Assembly (NCBI GenBank): GCA_031426455.1
Contig: JANPLI010000073.1
Span: forward strand, 1-5,699
Direction of reading: 5' to 3'
Length of the DNA stretch: 5,699 bases
From: JANNMJ01 sp031426455
GTDB lineage: Bacteria; Bacteroidota; Bacteroidia; Cytophagales; Hymenobacteraceae
Part shown: positions 5,656 to 5,699 of the stretch, piece after piece
Layout: every line of letters starts with the position of its first letter
Numbering within the stretch: the stretch's first letter is position 1
Translations under genes and position numbers: made by a program
The notes under the pieces: generated by a model
What the model was told of the DNA's origin: nothing
The model's database searches: none
The model's input: only the letters and a program-made list of their open reading frames with translations

Positions 5656-5699
5656 TCCGGCACCTGGCGTCAAACGACGGACGGACGCCAGGTGCCGGA
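5656..5699. repeat. Perfect 16-bp inverted repeat at the right edge
   Basis: TCCGGCACCTGGCGTC (5656-5671) and GACGCCAGGTGCCGGA (5684-5699) pair without a mismatch around a 12-base loop that contains ACGG repeats. The right arm ends exactly at the window edge, so the true repeat may be longer. It may be a strong terminator, an intergenic palindromic repeat or part of a mobile element end. No T-tract follows on the reverse strand. Confidence 0.8.

Overview
The window reads as a GC-rich member of the Bacteroidota, most likely Hymenobacter-like. This is inferred from the LytTR-type response regulator with very high third-position GC, the lack of clear Shine-Dalgarno sites, and AT-rich leaders before starts. 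No rRNA, tRNA or CRISPR array is visible.

Layout from left to right: (1) 1-296 is an upstream region with a possible partial reverse-strand reading frame that runs off the left edge. (2) 297-3406 is a two-gene forward operon. The first gene encodes a 744-residue prokaryotic Argonaute (MID and PIWI domains recognised). Its 5'-guide pocket is intact, but at least two PIWI catalytic acidic residues are missing. The second gene overlaps the first by 13 bases and encodes a 295-residue protein with a soluble helical N-terminal part and two predicted membrane segments near the C-terminus. A strong stem-loop terminator closes the operon at 3424-3450. (3) 3451-3765 is a non-coding spacer rich in short repeats and palindromes, with an AAAGT/ACTTT operator-like array. 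(4) 3766-4494 is a forward gene for an Abi-family (AbiD/AbiF-like) HEPN protein. (5) 4495-4674 is a convergent spacer. (6) 4675-5427 (reverse) encodes a LytTR response regulator with a complete receiver domain. (7) 5428-5699 is non-coding sequence with a repeat-rich leader, a terminator-like hairpin and a perfect 16-bp inverted repeat cut by the window edge.

Most interesting is the Argonaute operon. A catalytically dead but guide-binding Argonaute next to a membrane protein fits a defence design in which Argonaute is the sensor and the partner is the killing effector, probably by disrupting the membrane (abortive infection). Inactive long Argonautes paired with nuclease, SIR2 or membrane effectors, and the archaeal SiAgo/Aga1/Aga2 system, are known precedents. 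The partner's soluble region is not one I recognise. The nearby Abi-family HEPN gene suggests a small defence island. Base composition is uneven: sampled lines are about 45% GC inside the Argonaute gene and about 73% inside the LytTR gene, which fits acquisition of the defence genes by transfer.
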